NCBI GenBank assembly: GCA_002414905.1
Contig: DIAY01000050.1
Coordinates: forward strand, 1 to 8,147
Source of the DNA: Holophagales bacterium UBA5066
GTDB taxonomy: Bacteria > Acidobacteriota > Thermoanaerobaculia > UBA5066
Direction of reading: 5' to 3'
DNA: 8,147 nt
How positions within the stretch are numbered: the stretch's first letter is position 1; each line of letters begins with the position of its first letter. The notes beneath the pieces were generated by a model. That model was given only the letters and a program-made list of their open reading frames with translations. It searched no databases and was not told where the DNA came from. Shown one piece after another: positions 7,145-8,147 of the stretch. Position numbers and translations under genes: made by a program.

Positions 7145-7867
7145 GTGCTAATTTTCACAAAGTTGCGGGGCACGTCAACTACGGAAAGCATCTTTCGGCC
7201 CGCCGCCCTCGTTCCCGCGTTTCGGTGCGAAACGTGGGTCGGTGACGTGGTAAGAGGCCTTCTCCGGCATGTCCCCGAGGTTCTCGTCGTCGACGACGGG
7301 AGCGATGACGCGACTTCCGAGGCTGCCCGGGCGGCGGGTGCGAAAGTTCTCCGCCGCCTCGTGAATGGTGGTAAAGGGACCGCCGTTCGCGACGGACTCG
7401 CCGTCCTCCTCGCCGGGGACTGCACCCACGTCGCCTTCGTCGACGGCGACGGCCAGCACGACCCCGACGACCTCCCGGCTCTCCTCTCCGCCGCCCGCCG
7501 GGGCGCCGATTTCGTCATCGGCTCGCGCCTCGGCAGCCCGGACGGGATGCCGTCCAGGAATCGCCGGGCCAACGAGATGGGAGACAAGGTCCTCTCCCGG
7601 ATGACCGGCCTGCCGGTGGAGGACGGCCAGTCGGGATACCGGGTCTTGTCCTCGCACCTCCTCCGCCAGTTCCGCCTCACCGCGAGCCGGTACGCCATCG
7701 AGAACGAGATGCTCATCCGGGCCGCCCCGCGCGTCCGGAAGTTCGAGGTCGTCCCGATCCGGTCGATCTACGCGACCGGGCACCGCCACTACCGGCCTTT
7801 TCGGGACACCTGGGTCACTTCGTGGCTTTCGGTCCACTACAAGACGACCGGATCCGACGAGTCATAA
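7145..7867 (+). CDS. Family 2 glycosyltransferase, polyprenyl-phosphate-sugar synthase type
   Basis: Cytoplasmic GT-A-fold glycosyltransferase of the DPM1/DPG-synthase type. These enzymes typically move a sugar from a nucleotide donor to a polyprenyl phosphate or other acceptor; donor and acceptor cannot be read from the sequence. The protein is 240 residues from GTG 7145. It shows ALVPAF (21-26), then VLVVDDGSDDAT (46-57), NGGKGTAVRDGL (74-85), the metal-binding DGD in FVDGDGQHDPDDLPAL (98-113), VIGSRLG (124-130) and GQSGYRVLS (161-169). No C-terminal membrane helices are present, so it is the short soluble or peripheral form. The start is uncertain: similarity to the family begins only around residue 18, in-frame alternatives are TTG 7163 or a rare ATC 7190, and no in-frame ATG is near. 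It is divergent from nuoA and followed after 9 bases by a deacetylase gene in the same direction. Confidence 0.88.
   Translation: MLIFTKLRGTSTTESIFRPAALVPAFRCETWVGDVVRGLLRHVPEVLVVDDGSDDATSEAARAAGAKVLRRLVNGGKGTAVRDGLAVLLAGDCTHVAFVDGDGQHDPDDLPALLSAARRGADFVIGSRLGSPDGMPSRNRRANEMGDKVLSRMTGLPVEDGQSGYRVLSSHLLRQFRLTASRYAIENEMLIRAAPRVRKFEVVPIRSIYATGHRHYRPFRDTWVTSWLSVHYKTTGSDES
7151..7178 (-). promoter_or_regulatory. Candidate sigma-70-type promoter for the nuo operon
   Basis: Read on the minus strand, TTGACG (7173-7178, 5 of 6 matches to TTGACA) is followed after 16 bases by GAAAAT (7151-7156, 4 of 6 matches to TATAAT). It is in a locally AT-richer patch just upstream of nuoA. Transcription would begin near 7144, leaving a leader of only about 9 bases before the nuoA ATG, consistent with the lack of a ribosome-binding site there. 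Sequence match only; the group's consensus is unknown. Confidence 0.35.
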
Positions 7868-7876
7868 TTCGTCGCG

Positions 7877-8147
7877 ATGTCCGGCCCGAGTCTCGTCCTG
7901 ACCGTCGACGTGGAAGAGTGGTTTCACGTCTGCGGCCATCCGGTCTACGACGTCCCCGACCGGTGGGACTCGTTTCCGTCGCGGGTCGTCCCGTCGACGG
8001 ACCGGATCCTCGACCTCCTCGATCGCACGACCTCCCACGCGACGTTTTTCATCCTCGGCTGGATCGCCCGCCGGTACCCCGAGCTCGTCCGGCGGATCGA
8101 GGCGGCCGGGCACGAGATCGGTTGTCACGGCGACCTTCATCGGCGGG
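7877..8147 (+). CDS. Polysaccharide deacetylase (NodB-like), C-terminus cut by window edge
   Basis: Start of a carbohydrate esterase 4 type deacetylase, which removes N-acetyl groups from surface or exported polysaccharides. Only 90 codons are present. The opening LVLTVDVEEWFHV has the DVE(D/E)-type motif 1 (Asp11) instead of the common TFDDG. Later come ATFFILGWIARRYPELVRRI (55-74) and AGHEIGCHGDLHRR, with the His84-x3-His88 metal-binding motif. This motif style resembles the PuuE-like deacetylases associated with XrtA/PEP-CTERM exopolysaccharide loci (the family with a DUF3473 tail); the tail lies outside the window, so subfamily assignment is tentative. The ATG at 7877 is the first after the in-frame upstream stop, 9 bases past the glycosyltransferase stop, with no clear ribosome-binding site. 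The two genes are probably one transcription unit. Confidence 0.88.
   Translation, partial: MSGPSLVLTVDVEEWFHVCGHPVYDVPDRWDSFPSRVVPSTDRILDLLDRTTSHATFFILGWIARRYPELVRRIEAAGHEIGCHGDLHRR

Noticed and set aside
7175..7837. Minus-strand open frames opposite the glycosyltransferase
   Set aside because: The plus strand carries clear GT2 motifs (DDGS, DGDGQHDP, QSGYR); the minus-strand products are compositionally skewed shadows.

Overview
The window is a gene-dense stretch of GC-rich bacterial DNA with strong G/C preference at third codon positions. It comes from an organism with proton-pumping NADH:quinone oxidoreductase (respiratory complex I). An Acidobacteriota-like or deltaproteobacteria-like lineage would fit the gene style, but no marker gene here fixes the taxonomy.

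Minus strand, about 7135 down to 1: a tightly packed complex I operon read right to left as nuoA-nuoE-nuoF-nuoG-nuoH-nuoJ-nuoK-nuoL, with nuoL running off the left edge. Adjacent genes overlap by 1-4 bases (ATGA, ATGA, TGATG, GTGA junctions) or are separated by at most 13 bases, so they are almost certainly co-transcribed and translationally coupled. The encoded proteins cover the NADH-dehydrogenase module (NuoE, F, G; FMN, N1a, N3, N1b, N4, N5 and the extra N7 cluster ligands) and membrane subunits of the pump (NuoA, H, J, K, L).

The genes absent from the order are nuoB, nuoC and nuoD (normally between A and E) and nuoI (normally between H and J). These four are exactly the subunits of the quinone-reducing connecting module. 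They must be encoded elsewhere if the complex is canonical. This module-level split is the most interesting feature of the window. Two other oddities are a histidine-rich insertion after the first membrane helix of NuoL and a short NuoG (567 residues) that still keeps all four N7 cysteines.

Plus strand, 7145 to the right edge: a divergent pair made of a family 2 glycosyltransferase (dolichyl-phosphate-sugar-synthase type) and the first 90 codons of a polysaccharide deacetylase resembling the family linked to XrtA/PEP-CTERM exopolysaccharide loci. They suggest a cell-surface glycan or lipid-linked sugar function unrelated to respiration. The gap between the divergent genes is only about 9 bases with the longest likely glycosyltransferase start, and a candidate promoter for the nuo operon lies over the 5' end of the glycosyltransferase gene. 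There is no gene-free stretch longer than 60 bases, and no RNA genes, mobile elements, CRISPR arrays or terminators were seen.
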